A stretch of DNA of 64,000 nt from Acidobacteriota bacterium (GCA_013289855.1 JABCZD010000002.1:492240-556239); one strand, 5' to 3'. Shown: positions 1-7,448, numbered from the stretch's first letter. Notes: generated from the letters alone by a model not told the origin. Numbers and translations are program-made.

Positions 1-101
1 GTTTCATCGAGTTCCTTGGCCAATGGGCGAACTTCCGCTTCGGCAAATTCGCGCACACTTTTTTGCAGCAGTGCTTGTTCTTCGGTCAGTGCAAAATTCA
101 C
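1..101 (-). CDS. acyl-CoA dehydrogenase, N-terminal fragment (runs off the window)
   Basis: Read on the minus strand from a GTG at 101, the frame gives about 33 residues beginning M-N-F-A-L-T-E-E-Q and continuing VREFAEAEVRPLAKELDE. This is the characteristic N-terminal helix of acyl-CoA dehydrogenases, flavoenzymes that oxidise acyl-CoA to enoyl-CoA. The GTG overlaps the TGA stop of the HIT gene (GTGA), so the two are probably translationally coupled in one operon. The rest of the gene lies beyond the left edge, so the catalytic base and FAD contacts cannot be checked. Confidence 0.8.
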   Translation of the reverse strand, partial: MNFALTEEQALLQKSVREFAEAEVRPLAKELDE

Positions 102-646
102 GAGCGATCTTCCTTGGGCGGCTTATCGTGCAGACCGTCACGCGACGCGCTTGGCACTGTTCCGTGCAGCGCGGTGCGCAATCGTTGATAGGTGATCGCC
201 AAATCTTCCGGATGCACGCGGGTCTCGCCGACCACGGTCATAAAATTGGTGTCGCCAAACCAGCGCGGCAACACATGCAGATGGAGATGCCCGGTGACGC
301 CCGCGCCGGCGGCTTTGCCAAGATTCATGCCCAGGTTGGTGCCGTCAGGTTTGTAAGCCGCGAGCAGCGCCGCCTCCATGCGCTTGGTCAACTCCATCAT
401 TTCCGTGGTGGTTTCCACATCGCACAGCTGCAATTCCGCTACGTGCGCGTACGGGACGATCATCACGTGCCCCGAAGTGTAGGGATAGCGATTCAAAATT
501 ATAAAACATTTGGCGCCGCGCCAGACGATCAGGGCTTTTTCGTCGTCGCCGCGCGCCAGCTCGTGGCAGAAAACACATGCGACTTGCTGGCCTTCCGTTA
601 CCTGGGCAATGTATTGGTAGCGCCAGGGGCTCCACAGAATATCCAT
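98..646 (-). CDS. HIT-family nucleotide hydrolase or phosphorylase
   Basis: A 182-residue protein with the histidine triad H120-L-H122-L-H124 followed by VLPRW, the active site of the HIT superfamily, which acts on nucleotide phosphoanhydrides such as Ap4A. An N-terminal C24-x-x-C27 pair resembles the zinc-binding half-site of Ap4A-phosphorylase-like HIT proteins. The N-terminal WSPWRYQYI segment is also typical of that subgroup. The gene ends in a 4-nt overlap with an acyl-CoA dehydrogenase gene. The substrate is inferred only from the subgroup. Confidence 0.88.
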   Translation of the reverse strand: MDILWSPWRYQYIAQVTEGQQVACVFCHELARGDDEKALIVWRGAKCFIILNRYPYTSGHVMIVPYAHVAELQLCDVETTTEMMELTKRMEAALLAAYKPDGTNLGMNLGKAAGAGVTGHLHLHVLPRWFGDTNFMTVVGETRVHPEDLAITYQRLRTALHGTVPSASRDGLHDKPPKEDRS

Positions 647-1242
647 TCGCGGCGCGCCTCCGGGCGCGGGGAATTGCGTGGCGTTCAGAATATCCTATCT
701 CCCATGGGAAGGCATTTGTTCGCCGAGCAGACGCAGGTGTTGCGTGCGTCGGCTAAAAACTAAAACCACGGCCAAGGCGTGTCGCCCTGAAGGACGTCGC
801 TACGAGTGCCGCGCACTTGCGATGTCCGCTGCCTCGGGATTCGCGAAAGGATGTGATTCTAAAGGGAGTTAAAGCCCCTTTGTTTTCACAACCTTCTGCA
901 AGTGTTCATTCTGAACGAGTTATCCCGCTTTTTGTTTAGCAATTCATAACTACGCGATCCCTGCGCTGTCCCAGCCTCCAGGGGCAATTGTAGGGATCTG
1001 GACGGCTTAGTGCAAATAGAATTACGTACAGATTAGGTACAGGAGCGCGGGGGCGGAGGGCAGGCGCAGCTGCCAAACGGACAGGGGCGCAGTTTGGACG
1101 GGGCGCCGAGGGGTGACGGAAGAAGTGGCGAGTGACGAGTGGCTAGTGGCGAGAAAGCTTGGAGCGATGATTGCGGAGCGGGACAGAAAGCAATTCCGCC
1201 GAGCCGGGAGGCGCAGCTACAAGAGGACAGGCCGGCAGAGTG
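647..1242. other. intergenic region with no supported gene
   Basis: No convincing coding frame. Around 779-806 a CTGAAGG core followed by CGCTACGAGTG resembles the palindromic element better preserved at 6853-6875. Around 1123-1151 the phrase GTGGCGAG appears twice, separated by a short GA-rich run. The right part is GC-rich and low in complexity. The promoter of the HIT gene should lie near 650-760 but no clear boxes were seen. Confidence 0.5.
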
Positions 1243-1296
1243 TATTCTGAAGTGGCAGAACCTATCCTGAAGCGGCAGAAGTTATTCTGAAGCGGA
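1243..1296. repeat. 20-bp tandem repeat, about 2.7 copies
   Basis: Units beginning TATTCTGAAGTGGCAGAA (1243), TATCCTGAAGCGGCAGAA (1263) and TATTCTGAAGCGG (1283) repeat with a 20-bp period. The third unit contains the stop codon and the last residues (SASE) of the neighbouring HU/IHF-like gene, so the array runs into its 3' end. Confidence 0.75.
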
Positions 1297-1596
1297 GCCG
1301 TTGGAATTGTTTACAAAATCTTTCAGTTCTTTGCTGGGCTTGAAGAAGGGGATTTTTTTCGCCGGAACGTCCACCTTGGCGCCGGTCTTGGGGTTGCGGC
1401 CCACGCGACCGCGACGATCGCGGGTGCGGAAGCTGCCGAAGCCGCGAATCTCGATCTTGTCGCCCTTTTGCAGCGCTTGAATAATATTTTCGAAGATGGT
1501 CTCCACGATGATCTCCGAGTCCGTGCGCTTGAGCTCGGTGATGCGCTCGACTTCCGCAATCAGGTCGGCCTTCGTCAAAGTCGGTTGTTTGGTCAT
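1282..1596 (-). CDS. HU/IHF-family DNA-bending protein
   Basis: A 104-residue protein starting MTKQPTLTKADLI, with the family signature GFGSFRTRDRRGRVGRNPKTG and the C-terminal PFFKPSKELKDFV. Members bind DNA as dimers, the beta-arms inserting a proline (here in the GRNPKTG arm) to bend the helix. The ATG at 1596 is chosen because AGAGGG lies just upstream and the protein then has normal family length; the open frame continues about 39 codons upstream but that stretch has no family similarity. IHF-alpha, IHF-beta and HU cannot be separated by eye. Confidence 0.9.
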   Translation of the reverse strand: MTKQPTLTKADLIAEVERITELKRTDSEIIVETIFENIIQALQKGDKIEIRGFGSFRTRDRRGRVGRNPKTGAKVDVPAKKIPFFKPSKELKDFVNNSNGSASE

Positions 1597-1859
1597 CGTC
1601 CCTCTGCCTCGGTGTTCCGGATTCTCGTGGTCGTTCGTGGTAGCCGTTGCTCGGCGCCTGTCTGACGGCAAGTAACCTAGCAAGTAGACCAGCCGTAGTT
1701 CCCTGATGTACAACGGCTTAGAAGGGCAAACAACCCCTGCGTTGCCCTTCTTCCTATCATTAAAAGCGCCTGCAGGTAAATGAAATTATGCAGCCGAACT
1801 TTTGCTCGGTACCATCAGGCGAACCGCAGCAGAAAGTCCGCCAGAGATTTTCACTGGGC

Positions 1860-3899
1860 CTAGGATTTTGTACCCGCCAGCTTGGCGCGCATCACGTCGC
1901 CGAGCGTAGCGGTGGAAGACGTCTTGGTGGTCTGTTTGTACTGATCGATCTCGCGGCGCTCGATCTGCTTGACGGCGGCGCGATAGCTGAGACCGATGCG
2001 GCGCGTCTCCGGGCTGATTTTGATGATCTTGAAGTCGTACTCTTTGCCCGGCTCGAGCGGGCCAGCGCTCTTGAGCGGTCCGGTAGTGGGACGAAACGCC
2101 GAGGCGCCATCGTCGCGGCGCTTGCGCTCTTCGATTTCGGTGTTGTGGCAGAGGGCTTCGATATTCTCGCCGACGTCCACGAAAGCGCCGAAGGTGGCGA
2201 TGCGCGAAACCTTGCCTTTCACAACGTCGCCGACTTTGTGCGTCTTCAGCCAGTCGCCAAAAATGTCGTTGACCTGCTTCATGCCCAGCGACACGCGGCG
2301 ATTTTCTGGATCGATCTTGAGCACTTTGGCGGTGACGTCTTCGCCCTTCTTGAAGACCTCGTGCGGATTCTTGATGCGCTCGGTCCAGCTGACGTCGCTG
2401 ACGTGCACCAAGCCATCGAAGCCATCTTCGAGTTCGATGAACGCGCCGAATTCGGCGATATTGCGCACTTTTCCGGTGACCACCATGCCCACGGGATATT
2501 TTTCCGCGGTGAGCAGCCAGGGATCCGGCTGGGCCTGCTTGATGCCGAGGGAAACGCGGCGGTCGCTGGGTTTGATGTCCAGGACCACCACATCGACTTC
2601 GTCGCCGACCTTTACGATCTTTGAAGGATGCGAGACTTTTTTGGACCAGCTGAGTTCGGAAACGTGCACCAAGCCTTCGATGCCTTGCTCGAGCTCGACG
2701 AATACGCCGTAGTCCACGACGCCCACAACTTTGCCTTTTACTTTGCCGCCGGCGGGATACTTTTCTGACGCGCCGACCCACGGGTCGGGCATCAGCTGCT
2801 TCAGGCCGAGCGAAACGCGCTGCTTTTCCTTGTCAAATTTCAGGATGACGACATCGAGTTCCTGGTCCGGCTTCACCACGTCGGAAGGATGCTTGACGCG
2901 GCCCCAGCTGAGGTCGGTGAGGTGCAGCAGACCGTCGATGCCGCCGATGTCCACGAACGCGCCGTATTCGGTGACGTTCTTGACGTAGCCGTGGACCTTT
3001 TGGCCTTCGTGCAGCGATTCGAGCAGTTCGCCGCGCTTGGCTTGCAGCTCTTCTTCGAGCAGCGCGCGGCGGCTGACCACGATGTTGCCGCGGCGGCGAT
3101 TCAGCTTGGTGATGCGCACCTGCAAATCTTTGCCTTGCAGGTCGTCGAGATTCGCGGTGGGGCGCAGATCGTATTGCGAGCCGGGGAGGAACGCGCGCAC
3201 GCCGAGAATGTCTACCACCAGGCCGCCCTTGATGCGGTCCACCACTTTGCCGGTGATGGTCTCCTTGGCTTTGTAGGAGGCGTCGATTTTTTCCCAGGTT
3301 TTGCGGCGCAGAACTTTTTGATAGGAGACGATGGCGTAGCCGTCTTTGTGCTCGCCGGTGCGCTGCACTTCAATTTTGCTGTTGGGCTCAGGACGCGGAA
3401 TTTCGGTTTCGGAAAATTCTACCGCGGGGATGAGACCTTCGGTCTTGCCGCCGAGGTCCACGACCACGCCGTGCTCGGTATAGGCGACAACTGTGACTTC
3501 GATGACTTCTTTCGACGCGGCAGCTTCCTGCTTTTCGTCGTACTGCTCCATCAGCTTGCTCATTTCCTCTGAGCCGGCTGCTTCATCGGCGTCGCTGGAG
3601 GCTTCGGCGTCCGCGGCGTGCGATGCGGATTGCGCTTCGGCTTTGGCGTGCGCTTCGGTTTCGCTGACGCTGGAAGCGGCCGGAGCGTGCACCACTTCTG
3701 CGGTTGCGGCTTGCGCTGCCGGTGCGGTTTCGGTTGCCGGGCTGCTTGCCGCCGGTGCTTCTGGTGCTGCTTCGAGCTTGATTTCGTGCGTGGCGTCTGG
3801 TGCTGCTGCCTGCCCCTCGCTCTGCCCAGGTACTGCAGTATTTCCTTCGTCGTTTACCGGTGCGGCCGCGGCCGCGGTCTGGTTGTCGTGGTCAAACAT
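1860..3899 (-). CDS. rpsA: 30S ribosomal protein S1
   Basis: A 679-residue protein with six S1/OB-fold RNA-binding repeats from about residue 130, recognised by GAFVDIGG, GVFVELEQG, GAFIELEDG and the following GLVHVS-type strands. S1 binds mRNA leaders and delivers them to the 30S subunit. Residues 1 to about 112 are an extension rich in Ala, Glu and Ser with no visible fold; the E. coli protein lacks it and is about 557 residues. The start ATG has GGAGG 8 nt upstream. The gene is monocistronic here, with a good promoter and a leader of nearly 200 nt. Confidence 0.95.
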   Translation of the reverse strand: MFDHDNQTAAAAAPVNDEGNTAVPGQSEGQAAAPDATHEIKLEAAPEAPAASSPATETAPAAQAATAEVVHAPAASSVSETEAHAKAEAQSASHAADAEASSDADEAAGSEEMSKLMEQYDEKQEAAASKEVIEVTVVAYTEHGVVVDLGGKTEGLIPAVEFSETEIPRPEPNSKIEVQRTGEHKDGYAIVSYQKVLRRKTWEKIDASYKAKETITGKVVDRIKGGLVVDILGVRAFLPGSQYDLRPTANLDDLQGKDLQVRITKLNRRRGNIVVSRRALLEEELQAKRGELLESLHEGQKVHGYVKNVTEYGAFVDIGGIDGLLHLTDLSWGRVKHPSDVVKPDQELDVVILKFDKEKQRVSLGLKQLMPDPWVGASEKYPAGGKVKGKVVGVVDYGVFVELEQGIEGLVHVSELSWSKKVSHPSKIVKVGDEVDVVVLDIKPSDRRVSLGIKQAQPDPWLLTAEKYPVGMVVTGKVRNIAEFGAFIELEDGFDGLVHVSDVSWTERIKNPHEVFKKGEDVTAKVLKIDPENRRVSLGMKQVNDIFGDWLKTHKVGDVVKGKVSRIATFGAFVDVGENIEALCHNTEIEERKRRDDGASAFRPTTGPLKSAGPLEPGKEYDFKIIKISPETRRIGLSYRAAVKQIERREIDQYKQTTKTSSTATLGDVMRAKLAGTKS

Positions 3900-4099
3900 G
3901 ATGGTTGCCTCCGGGATAAGTATCCCTGTCTAGTCGAATGAAGTTCCTTGCTGATGCCCTGTCTGGGTTTAGTGCAAGGAGGTGAACCGCTCAGTGATTA
4001 CCAGCGAGACGGCCGTTTGGCGGCCAGCCCGACATTATTCTCTTTGCGGCCCTCTGGGACGATCCTGCTGTGAACGTGCGTAACGCCTACAGCCTGAGA

Positions 4100-4129
4100 A
4101 TGATACAAGCCGCATAAAGGTTGTGTCAA
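4100..4129 (-). promoter_or_regulatory. sigma-70-type promoter of rpsA
   Basis: On the minus strand TTGACA (4129-4124) is followed after 18 nt by TATCAT (4105-4100). Transcription would begin near 4093, giving a leader of about 194 nt before rpsA. Within that leader the complement of 3976-3986 reads as an anti-Shine-Dalgarno-like CACCTCCTT. Confidence 0.65.
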
Positions 4130-4177
4130 TGAACAGCCTTCATGGAGGCCTTGCTACGCGCGATCGCGCAAGTGACG

Positions 4178-4183
4178 TATAAT
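4178..4183 (+). promoter_or_regulatory. -10 box of a leaderless promoter (HicB-like copy 1)
   Basis: A perfect TATAAT lies exactly 6 nt before the ATG at 4190, so the expected transcription start is the A of the start codon. No Shine-Dalgarno sequence is present and no clear -35 box was found. Confidence 0.6.
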
Positions 4184-4189
4184 CCGCGC

Positions 4190-4384
4190 ATGCCGCAGAG
4201 CGAGATTATCTTCTCGGTTCGGGAATCGCCGGAGGGCGGCTACGAAGCCCGTGCGCTTGGTCATTCGATTTTTACCGAGGCGGATTCCTTTGAAGAATTG
4301 AAGGCGATGATTCGCGATGCGGTTTCCTGCCACTTTGAGCGCTCACAGCACTTTTCCATCGCGGCACTGTTCAACCCAAACTAA
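4190..4384 (+). CDS. HicB-like small antitoxin-family protein, 3'-truncated copy 1
   Basis: A 64-residue protein starting MPQSEIIFSVRESPEGGYEA, then ALGHSIFTEADSFEELKAMI, the compact fold of HicB-type antitoxins often annotated as a 2-oxoisovalerate dehydrogenase-like small protein. Family members usually continue after CHF with a conserved RxIRLHFVRDE-type tail; here the tail is replaced by unrelated residues and the gene ends inside the convergent gene, overlapping it by 42 nt. No HicA toxin gene follows. An upstream in-frame ATG at 4142 is rejected because the -10 box lies downstream of it. The second copy is at 5458. Confidence 0.75.
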   Translation: MPQSEIIFSVRESPEGGYEARALGHSIFTEADSFEELKAMIRDAVSCHFERSQHFSIAALFNPN

Positions 4385-5068
4385 CGGAAGTTCGGATTTT
4401 CCTGAATCTATGTAGCGTTGAACGAGTTCCGGTACGCCGGGATGGTAGAAATGGCCCAGCCCGTGCAATGCACAGCGTTGCGTTTCCGTGTCCTGTATCT
4501 CTAGGATCCGGCTCAGAGTCTCGAACGTGATGTCCAGCAGTCGCCGAGAGACATCGTCCAATTTCGACGGATCGCCCTTGTAAGTGCCTGGATGGTTCAT
4601 GTTGGGGTCGTTCCAAAATTCATGCGAAATCAAATCCCACCACATGAAGAAACTGGTTATCGTTTGATCAGGTTTCGGTTCGAGCTTTGAAAAAAAGTCT
4701 GAATAAACCACGTACATCGATCGAATGCATTCAGCGCATTTTTCCTCAGGCACGGAAGAACGAAAGACAAATTCCGTTAAATTGAAATAGGGCCCGAGAA
4801 TACTCCATATTGCCTGGTCGATTTGTGCCAACGAATATGGGGGGACGAGAGTGACGAACTCCGTGAAAAGCCTCGTCATGTAGCCGACTATGATCGTTGG
4901 GGAAGAAGGGACCGCCTCGTCAAACTGCTCGCCATCCAAATCACTGAACAAATATTTGTATTGTTGTTCGTCTGGGAGCAGTTTTCGAGCAAAGAAATAT
5001 TCAACGAATTCAGGGAAACTCTTGGCGCTTAAATCCAAGGTCTTAATCTCTGGAAGCTGCTCATCCAT
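4343..5068 (-). CDS. uncharacterised 241-residue cytosolic protein, possibly immunity-like
   Basis: Not recognised. The protein has no signal peptide or membrane segment and is rich in acidic and aromatic residues (for example EFVEYFFARKLLPDEQQYKY). It has a C-E/A-C pair (CAEC) and a histidine-rich stretch HGLGHFYHPG near the C-terminus. The stop of the NTF2-fold immunity-like gene lies 21 nt upstream, so the two are probably co-transcribed. Its 3' end overlaps the truncated HicB-like gene. An immunity or anti-toxin role is inferred from context only. Confidence 0.7.
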   Translation of the reverse strand: MDEQLPEIKTLDLSAKSFPEFVEYFFARKLLPDEQQYKYLFSDLDGEQFDEAVPSSPTIIVGYMTRLFTEFVTLVPPYSLAQIDQAIWSILGPYFNLTEFVFRSSVPEEKCAECIRSMYVVYSDFFSKLEPKPDQTITSFFMWWDLISHEFWNDPNMNHPGTYKGDPSKLDDVSRRLLDITFETLSRILEIQDTETQRCALHGLGHFYHPGVPELVQRYIDSGKSELPLVWVEQCRDGKVL

Positions 5069-5089
5069 TATTGTTACCTTGGGATTGAT

Positions 5090-5419
5090 CTACTTGTTGT
5101 GGGCCATGAATAGAATCTCGCCGGAGGTCTTGGATATTTTTACCACCGCTGTGCCGCCGACACACTGAGGGGCGCCGCAATTGAGGGTTCCCTCGACGGT
5201 CCAAACGTCTCCTTCGCGCTTGGCCTTGAACGGTTCTTCGTCGCGAATCATTCTCTCGCCATAAACGGGCATGAGCACGGCTTCTCCGATTTTCACGGCG
5301 GTCTCAGCGTCCGGTACAAAGCCTGACTTTGGCTTGACGGAGGCATCCTGCGGTGCCTTTGAATACGCAGCCGCCATCCCGAACGCGAGAATCGAAGTTG
5401 CGATGATAAGCCGTCTCAT
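5090..5419 (-). CDS. secreted NTF2-fold immunity-type protein
   Basis: A 109-residue protein with an N-terminal signal peptide (MRRLIIATSILAFGMAAAYS) followed by the pattern FVPDAETAVKIGEAVLMPVYGERM, then PFKAKREGDVWTVEGTL and ISKTSGEILFMAHNK. This order matches the YbbC/YhhH-type NTF2-fold immunity family linked to polymorphic and Rhs toxins. It probably sits in the periplasm. It heads a two-gene minus-strand unit with the 241-residue protein. No toxin gene is visible in the window, so it may be an orphan immunity gene. Confidence 0.75.
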   Translation of the reverse strand: MRRLIIATSILAFGMAAAYSKAPQDASVKPKSGFVPDAETAVKIGEAVLMPVYGERMIRDEEPFKAKREGDVWTVEGTLNCGAPQCVGGTAVVKISKTSGEILFMAHNK

Positions 5420-5445
5420 ATGTTCCGCTCCTAAGAGTTTAAACG

Positions 5446-5451
5446 TATACT
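5446..5451 (+). promoter_or_regulatory. -10 box of a leaderless promoter (HicB-like copy 2)
   Basis: TATACT lies exactly 6 nt before the GTG at 5458, the same spacing as for copy 1 at 4190. There is no Shine-Dalgarno sequence in the 6-nt gap. Confidence 0.6.
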
Positions 5452-5457
5452 TTATCC

Positions 5458-5652
5458 GTGTCGCAAAGCGAAATCATCTTTTCGATCCAGGAGTCGCCGG
5501 AGGGTGGCTATCAAACCCGTGCGCTTGATCATTCGATCTTTACCGAGGCGGATTCCCTCGAGGAACTGAAAGTGATGATCCGTGATGCAACCTGCTGCCA
5601 CTTTGGAACTTCAGAACCCATATTTTCGTTGCGCTTCATCCAGAGAAATTGA
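5458..5652 (+). CDS. HicB-like small antitoxin-family protein, 3'-truncated copy 2
   Basis: A 64-residue paralogue of the gene at 4190, starting at GTG (MSQSEIIFSIQESPEGGY) and nearly identical through HSIFTEADSLEELKVMIRDA. Similarity between the copies stops right after codons for CHF; the last 14 or so residues differ completely. The gene overlaps the convergent 103-residue gene by 42 nt, exactly as copy 1 overlaps its own partner. No HicA gene follows. Confidence 0.72.
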   Translation: MSQSEIIFSIQESPEGGYQTRALDHSIFTEADSLEELKVMIRDATCCHFGTSEPIFSLRFIQRN

Positions 5653-5922
5653 GTCTCGCAAGGCAGTCGCAACGTCGCGAAATTCTTGGCGATAGCGGGC
5701 CAGCTCACGTTGATCCGGTCTAACTCGGAACCCAAACATATTTCGCGACCGAAACAGCCCCGAGTAGTGGATGACGTCATCATAGACGTATGCGAGCAAC
5801 GAGTTTTCTAAATTAGCCCCGACTAGGTCGTAACAGCTTTGCCAAATTTCGTCATTCCAAGTCTCTTGGTCCGCCAGAACGTGAAGGCATGTAGCGACTT
5901 GAATGCTGGTTGACTCATCCAT
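5611..5922 (-). CDS. uncharacterised 103-residue protein, possibly immunity-like
   Basis: Not recognised. It is a small soluble protein starting MDESTSIQVATCLHVLADQE, with many aromatic and charged residues (ETWNDEIWQSCYDL) and a basic C-terminal half (RVRPDQRELARYRQEFRD). There is no signal peptide or membrane segment. It is convergent with HicB-like copy 2, and its stop codon lies 6 nt past the point where the two HicB-like copies diverge, the same geometry as the 241-residue gene with copy 1. Any immunity role is inference from the setting. Confidence 0.6.
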   Translation of the reverse strand: MDESTSIQVATCLHVLADQETWNDEIWQSCYDLVGANLENSLLAYVYDDVIHYSGLFRSRNMFGFRVRPDQRELARYRQEFRDVATALRDSISLDEAQRKYGF

Positions 5923-6009
5923 CTAAGTTATCCTTGCCAAGCAACTCTTGCACTATGATGCGCCTCAAAAAGGCTCTCCGTGTTCGTTGACGCATATGAA
6001 AAATCGAGG

Positions 6010-6801
6010 CTATCGTGCGCTGGCGCGGCCGGATTGGCGGACTTCGCGGCGAAAATCGGGGGCGTCTACGTTTACGGTGCGGCACATTTCGAAGAGGCGG
6101 GAGCGCATGCGGGCGCCGATGCGGTCGGCGATGGTGTCTTCGCGAACGGAGACGCGTTTGCCGTCGGGGCCTTTTATGGCTTCTGAAGCGCCGTCGGAAT
6201 CGTCAAAATAATTCGTGGTGAGAATCGTGACACGTTTTTCGTTGTAGCGGGCGTTTAGGACCAGACCAATGATGTCGAGGACCCACGCGGAGGGTTTGCT
6301 GGCGCCCAGATCGTCCATCACCAGGATTTCCACGGTGCGGACCGGTTCGAGAATGCTCATCTCCGTGGATTCGCTTGACGGATTGTAGCTGGATTGGATT
6401 TCCTTGAGCAGTTCGCGGTAATCGCAGAAGAGGCCTGCGTGGCCGCGGGCAATTAATTCTTTTAGCGCGGCTACTGCTAGATGCGTTTTGCCGACGCCGG
6501 AAGCGCCCGTTAGTAACAAACCCTTTTCCGCGGACATGGGGTAATTTTGGACGAACCCCTGCGTTTGCGTCATGGCGTATTTCAGGGATTGGGCTTGTGC
6601 TGGCGTTGCGCCTACGTCGGTGCTGTAGCTTTCAAAATCGCAATGTTCGTAGCGCTTTGGGATGCGGGCGCGTTCCATTACGCGGGAAGTGCGGTCCTGC
6701 ATGCCACAATCGCACGCCACGGCGGCGAGGCCTGCGCCATCGGGGCGCGGAACCATTTTCCAGCCTGTTCCCCGGCATAGTGTGCAATCTTCGATGGGCA
6801 T
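6010..6801 (-). CDS. DnaC/IstB-like AAA+ ATPase with N-terminal zinc finger
   Basis: A 263-residue protein. Residues 6-32 hold C6-x-x-C9 and C30-x-C32, a likely zinc site. Walker A is G99-ASGVGK-T106, and Walker B is ILVMDDLGA, followed by a sensor-like ILTTNYFDD. The arrangement fits DnaC/DnaI-type helicase loaders, which open and load the replicative helicase. It lies downstream of the heat-shock operon on the same strand, separated by about 160 nt that contains a palindrome. IstB proteins of insertion sequences are related, but no transposase gene is adjacent. Confidence 0.85.
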   Translation of the reverse strand: MPIEDCTLCRGTGWKMVPRPDGAGLAAVACDCGMQDRTSRVMERARIPKRYEHCDFESYSTDVGATPAQAQSLKYAMTQTQGFVQNYPMSAEKGLLLTGASGVGKTHLAVAALKELIARGHAGLFCDYRELLKEIQSSYNPSSESTEMSILEPVRTVEILVMDDLGASKPSAWVLDIIGLVLNARYNEKRVTILTTNYFDDSDGASEAIKGPDGKRVSVREDTIADRIGARMRSRLFEMCRTVNVDAPDFRREVRQSGRASAR

Positions 6802-6852
6802 TTCTTGCCTTGGTGTCTATCCCAGACGCAGCGCAAAAAAATTCCAAGGCGA

Positions 6853-6875
6853 CCGCCTCAGAAGGCGGCCGCTAC
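6853..6875. repeat. short palindromic element
   Basis: CCGCC-TCAGAA-GGCGG forms a 5-bp stem and is followed by CCGCTAC and AAGTG. A degenerate relative with a CTGAAGG core and CGCTACGAGTG lies near 779. It belongs to the palindrome set at 7449 and 8728. Confidence 0.55.
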
Positions 6876-6961
6876 AAGTGCGCGATTCACAGCATACGAG
6901 GGTGGCGGACGCACGGCAACTGTAAGGCGTGTGGATAATCCCGCAAAAAAATTACGGCGCC

Positions 6962-7363
6962 CTAGATTTCGCGGAGCGGGCGCACGGCTCTTGGTGTTGC
7001 GCGGACGATTGCGTGGCGTTCTGCGTGGGTTGGGACGCGGGAGGCTACGCGCGATAGTTCTTGCTGGACTACTTGGGCGAATTCGCCCATTTGTTTTTCC
7101 ATTTCGATCATTTTTTCGCGCATGTTGAGGATGATTTCTATGCCGGCTAGGTTGACGCCCATGTCACGGGCCAGGGTGAGGATTACGTCCAGGCGCTCGA
7201 GGTCGCCGTCGGTGTAGAGGCGGGTGTTGCCTTGCGAGCGCGATGGCTTTAGCAAACCGACGCGTTCGTAGAGGCGCAGGGTTTGCGGATGCAATTTGTA
7301 AAGCTCCGCTACGGCGCTGATCATGTAGCCGGCTTTGGCGCGCTTTTTGGTTTTCACTGGCAT
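6962..7363 (-). CDS. hspR: HspR, MerR-family heat-shock repressor
   Basis: A 133-residue MerR-type regulator. Residues around YMISAVAELYKLHPQTLRLY form the winged helix with the HspR-typical HPQTLRLYERVGLLKPSRS, followed by NTRLYTDGDLERL and a C-terminal coiled coil (MREKMIEMEKQMGEF). HspR binds HAIR operators together with DnaK as co-repressor. It is the last gene of dnaK-dnaJ-hspR, and a HAIR-like site lies in the dnaK promoter, so autoregulation of the whole operon is expected. A later in-frame ATG (MISAV) could also serve as start. Confidence 0.92.
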   Translation of the reverse strand: MPVKTKKRAKAGYMISAVAELYKLHPQTLRLYERVGLLKPSRSQGNTRLYTDGDLERLDVILTLARDMGVNLAGIEIILNMREKMIEMEKQMGEFAQVVQQELSRVASRVPTHAERHAIVRATPRAVRPLREI

Positions 7364-7448
7364 CGCATCTTCACCGAGTCAGGCGACTTCTGAACGCTGA
7401 TAATTCGTCATCCCTCGTGCGGCGGGGGAGTTGCTTCTGGCCCACGCT

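Noticed and set aside
1786..2781. Minus-strand frame of 331 codons within rpsA
   Set aside because: It is Arg-rich and out of frame with the clear S1 domains, a composition artefact.
3976..3986. Plus-strand AAGGAGGTGAA as a ribosome-binding site
   Set aside because: No plus-strand gene follows; it lies in the rpsA leader, where its complement may be relevant instead.
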